NCBI GenBank assembly: GCA_964414835.1
Contig: CAYPWY010000009.1
Location: 1-64,000, forward strand
DNA from: Eshraghiella sp964414835
Lineage (GTDB): Bacteria; Bacillota; Clostridia; Lachnospirales; Lachnospiraceae
Direction: 5' to 3'
DNA: 64,000 nt
In this document: positions 61,406 to 64,000 of the stretch, piece after piece
How the letters are laid out: each line of letters starts with the position of its first letter
How positions within the stretch are numbered: position 1 is the stretch's first letter
Made by a program: the position numbers and the translations under genes
Notes under the pieces: generated by a model
Told to the model about the DNA's origin: nothing
Database searches by the model: none
What the model saw: the letters and a program-made list of their open reading frames with translations, nothing else

Positions 61406-62842
61406 ATGAGAATTTGTGACAATCTGAGTATTATGGATAAACTGGCTATTTTGACAGATGCAGCCAAGTATGATGTGGCATGTACATCCAGTGGTTCTGA
61501 GCGCAGAAATAACGGCAGCGGAATCGGCAGCACAATAAAGGGCGGTATATGTCATAGCTTTGCCGCTGACGGAAGGTGCATATCACTGCTGAAAATACTT
61601 TTTACCAATGAATGTGTATTTGACTGCAAGTATTGCATCAACAGGTCATCCAATGATGTTGTAAGAACTTCGTTTACACCGGAGGAGGTCTGCACTCTTA
61701 CCATGGAATTTTACAGGCGTAATTATATTGAAGGACTTTTTTTGAGCTCGGGAATTATTAAGAATCCCACCTACACTATGGGACTTATATATGAAACGGT
61801 AAGAAAGCTGAGGACGGAATATCATTTTGGAGGCTATATACATGTCAAAGGAATACCGGGAGCAGAACCTGCCATAATAGAGATGGTTGGATGGTATGTT
61901 GACAGAATGAGTGTGAATCTTGAGCTTCCCACTACTAAAGGGCTGAAATCATTGGCACCTCATAAATCCAGACATAATATATTGACACCAATGAGGCAGA
62001 TACAGAAGGGAATTGCCGGAAATAAATTAATGTTAAGTGATGGAAGAGGCGGGACGCCGGGCAACAGAGAGGAACACAGATTAAGGGTGATACCAAAGCA
62101 AAGCACTTCAGTTGCAAGATATATCGGCACCCAAAACAGATATGTACCAGCAGGGCAGAGTACACAAATGATTATAGGGGCAACACCGGAAAGTGATTAT
62201 CAGATAGTGACAGTGGCGGAGGCATTATATAAGAATTATGACTTAAAGAGAGTGTTTTACTCTGCATTTGTCAATGTAAATAAGGACAGTACATTGCCGG
62301 CAGTCAACGGAGAGACACCGTTACTTAGGGAACACAGACTGTATCAGGCGGACTGGTTATTGAGATTTTACGGATTTAAAGCGGCGGACCTGCTTTCTGA
62401 GGACAAGCCCAATTTTAATATGCTTATAGACCCTAAGTGTGACTGGGCATTGAGACATCTTGATATGTTTCCTGTTGAGATTAACAGCGCAGGATATTAT
62501 ACATTGCTTAAAGTTCCGGGAATAGGAACCAATTCAGCCAAAAGGATACTGCTGGCGCGTAAAAGTGCCAGACTTGACTTTAATGATATTAAGAAAATGG
62601 GAGTTGTGCTGAAACGGGCATTGTATTTTATAACCTGTTCCGGCAGGATGATGTATAACACACGTCTTGATGAAGATTATATTGTGCGTAACCTTGTGGA
62701 TGTTGACAGGAAATTACAGAATGAGCTTGGAAGTGTAACATACAGACAGATGTCATTTTTTGATAATAACACCTATTCCGATATTATGCCTCAGGGCATG
62801 ACGGACAATAATATCTACGGTGTTATAAGCGGTCAGTTATAG
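61406..62842 (+). CDS. Radical SAM protein, putative DNA modification/repair (TIGR03916 type)
   Basis: The 478-residue protein has the radical SAM cluster in FTNECVFDCKYCINR (CxxxCxxC), the phrase GLFLSSGIIKNPTYTM, and a C-terminal helix-hairpin-helix (LKVPGIGTNSAKRILLARKSA). The last is typical for DNA binding. It matches the family of putative DNA modification/repair radical SAM proteins, which is always followed by a DUF4130 partner, as here. Tandem LexA-like boxes ahead support induction by DNA damage. The actual lesion or modification is unknown. Start at 61406; the longer frame covers the promoter. Confidence 0.9.
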   Translation: MRICDNLSIMDKLAILTDAAKYDVACTSSGSERRNNGSGIGSTIKGGICHSFAADGRCISLLKILFTNECVFDCKYCINRSSNDVVRTSFTPEEVCTLTMEFYRRNYIEGLFLSSGIIKNPTYTMGLIYETVRKLRTEYHFGGYIHVKGIPGAEPAIIEMVGWYVDRMSVNLELPTTKGLKSLAPHKSRHNILTPMRQIQKGIAGNKLMLSDGRGGTPGNREEHRLRVIPKQSTSVARYIGTQNRYVPAGQSTQMIIGATPESDYQIVTVAEALYKNYDLKRVFYSAFVNVNKDSTLPAVNGETPLLREHRLYQADWLLRFYGFKAADLLSEDKPNFNMLIDPKCDWALRHLDMFPVEINSAGYYTLLKVPGIGTNSAKRILLARKSARLDFNDIKKMGVVLKRALYFITCSGRMMYNTRLDEDYIVRNLVDVDRKLQNELGSVTYRQMSFFDNNTYSDIMPQGMTDNNIYGVISGQL

Positions 62843-62858
62843 ACGGAAGGTGGTTTAT

Positions 62859-63602
62859 ATGATTGTATGCTGCTGTGACGGAAGCGTGGATGGAATATTG
62901 ACGGCTGTATTTGAAGCGTGGTCTGTGGACATCAGGACTGCAAGGATTCAAGTGCCGGGCAATAATAATATGGAATGGTTTGCAGATTATACAGATGTTG
63001 CTGTGGATTATGATAAAGCCGGGAGGGTTGTTAAAGCGGTTAATAAAAAAATGGGTGAAGCTGCTTTTGAGATGGTGTATCTTGCCGCTATAACAGATGC
63101 CCCTGACAGGGGTGACGCCATACTGCAGTTTATCCGCAAGGGTATGCGCATCGGTGCTCAGATAACAGAGGACTTGCAGGACAAATATGTTATGCGAGTA
63201 TTTGAACTGCAGCGCAGCAGTAAGAGAGAGTACGAACATTACAGAGGTTTTTTGAGATTCAGACAGCAAGGCGGTTATCTGCTTGCTAAATTTGAGCCTA
63301 AGAACGATATTATAACATTGCTGGTGCAGTTTTTTGCCGACAGACTAAAGCAGGAACGGTTTGCCATTGTGGATATGCTGCGTGCAAAGGCAGCGGTATA
63401 TGAGCCTGAAACCGGATACTATATAACAGACATAGATACTCAGGCTGTGGGAGAGCTGCGTTATGACACTGATGAGGAAGATATAAGGGAGCTTTGGAAT
63501 ACGTTTGAGAAAAGTATTGCCATAGAAGCAAGATATAACAGAGAACTGCAGCAGCAGAATATGCCAATCAGATTCCGTAAATATATGGATATAAGATATT
63601 AG
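62859..63602 (+). CDS. DUF4130 / TIGR03915 DNA metabolism protein
   Basis: The 247-residue protein opens IVCCCDGSVDGILTAVFEAW and contains the DUF4130 core HYRGFLRFRQQGGYLLAKFEPKNDII, then LVQFFADRLKQERFAIVDMLRAKAAVYEP. It is the known partner of the preceding radical SAM protein; the pair is annotated as DNA metabolism. It shares the LexA-type promoter. The DUF4130 domain has similarity to uracil-DNA-glycosylase-associated regions, which makes a nucleobase-processing role plausible but unproven. Confidence 0.88.
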   Translation: MIVCCCDGSVDGILTAVFEAWSVDIRTARIQVPGNNNMEWFADYTDVAVDYDKAGRVVKAVNKKMGEAAFEMVYLAAITDAPDRGDAILQFIRKGMRIGAQITEDLQDKYVMRVFELQRSSKREYEHYRGFLRFRQQGGYLLAKFEPKNDIITLLVQFFADRLKQERFAIVDMLRAKAAVYEPETGYYITDIDTQAVGELRYDTDEEDIRELWNTFEKSIAIEARYNRELQQQNMPIRFRKYMDIRY

Positions 63603-63655
63603 AGGCATATGCCATTGAACGACATACAAAATAGATATACCAAAGCAAATAATGC

Positions 63656-63684
63656 TTGGCAATATACGGTAGTTGATGTACAAT
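63656..63684 (+). promoter_or_regulatory. Predicted promoter of the right-edge lipoprotein gene
   Basis: TTGGCA, 17-bp spacer, TACAAT, 37 bases before the GTG start. Confidence 0.6.
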
Positions 63685-63720
63685 ATTTATGTTGGAATGT
63701 ATATAACATGGAGGAAGATT

Positions 63721-64000
63721 GTGAAGAAAGCAGAGATTAGGACTTTTACTGCTGTTTTGCTTGCTGTGTTTATGCCGTGGGTCATGTGTGCATGTCAGAA
63801 TAAGGATTCAGGAAGCAATGTAGTGCAGGAAAAGCCCACGGAGACAGAGGGAGAAGTATATATCAATTCCAAGGAGGGGTATGCAACAGCCGGAAAATAT
63901 GCAGGGGACTGGCGGACAGTTACATTTGATAACGGAAGCGACAGGATTCCTTATTCAGAACTGGAACAATACAAAGATACAGGAGTTACCATTGAGGTGG
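63721..64000 (+). CDS. Lipoprotein, N-terminal part (cut by right edge)
   Basis: About 93 residues are in view. A GTG start follows GGAGGAAGATT. The first residues (KKAEIRTFTAVLLAVFMPWVMCAC) form a signal peptide with a lipobox-like MCAC, and a Ser/Glu/Thr-rich linker follows. The exposed part begins GKYAGDWRTVTFDNGSDRIPYSELEQYKDTG, a small beta-domain start seen in many Clostridial lipoproteins. It is anchored outside the membrane; function unknown. Confidence 0.75.
   Translation, partial: MKKAEIRTFTAVLLAVFMPWVMCACQNKDSGSNVVQEKPTETEGEVYINSKEGYATAGKYAGDWRTVTFDNGSDRIPYSELEQYKDTGVTIEV

Overview
The window looks like a chromosomal segment of a low-GC, anaerobic Clostridia bacterium, most likely a Lachnospiraceae gut commensal. 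The reasons are: AGGAGG-type ribosome binding sites almost everywhere, sigma-A promoters with 17-bp spacers, a pyruvate formate-lyase plus activase pair, a FeoA-FeoA-FeoB ferrous iron system with a DtxR-type regulator, PadR/DUF1700/DUF4097 and DUF3793/flavodoxin clusters, and SOS boxes of the Gram-positive CGAAC-N4-GTTC type. A run of 100 N at 21822-21921 shows that this is a draft scaffold.

Region 1 (1-9788) is a mobile, phage-tail-like module cut by the left edge. On the minus strand it carries a small gene, a two-barrel single-polypeptide RNA polymerase (YonO / crAss-like phage / QDE-1 class, active-site motif DQDSD), several unrecognised virion-type genes, a tail-tube-like protein, a holin, a membrane coiled-coil protein, two small genes in the tail-chaperone position and the start of a tape-measure protein. 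Divergently transcribed is a fusion of a compact sigma-70-family factor to a DUF262 (GmrSD/ParB-like) domain. Its sigma-A promoter holds a perfect LexA box between the -35 and -10. No capsid, portal, terminase or integrase is visible in the part shown. The reading offered is a DNA-damage-induced tail-like or prophage element with a private sigma factor and private RNA polymerase. This is the most unusual system in the window.

Region 2 (9825-20984) is housekeeping: YitT transporter, a NodB-fold protein that has lost its catalytic residues, aspartate-semialdehyde dehydrogenase, MATE pump with divergent LysR regulator, an autoregulated PadR-DUF1700-DUF4097 operon, then pflB and pflA separated by a 63-bp tandem repeat.

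Region 3 (20993-32154) is metal homeostasis: DtxR-type regulator, two FeoA, FeoB, a short Fur-like protein, an ABC/FtsX exporter, DUF6110 plus an atypical P1B ATPase, and DUF3793 plus flavodoxin. Four copies of RTTAG-N6-CTAAC, three overlapping or following promoters and the fourth upstream of feoB, link these to a FeoB-associated Cys-rich peptide at 46625. A 53-bp hairpin repeat array lies between the two feoA genes.

Region 4 (32155-48207) carries a probable structured RNA leader, an FGGY sugar kinase, a TetM-like ribosomal GTPase fused to a YacP/Rae1 NYN nuclease, endonuclease IV, glutamyl-tRNA synthetase, small proteins, an ABC-2 exporter, and central metabolism (pyruvate kinase, glycerol kinase, cardiolipin synthase, enolase). 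Region 5 (48208-64000) carries a propeller-like membrane protein, a chemoreceptor, GreA, a heterodimeric ABC exporter, a SecB-like small protein, a CDF transporter, an overlapping SDR/unknown/SPL-like radical SAM operon, a TPR-DUF6273 protein, an SOS-type radical SAM plus DUF4130 DNA-metabolism pair, and the start of a lipoprotein.
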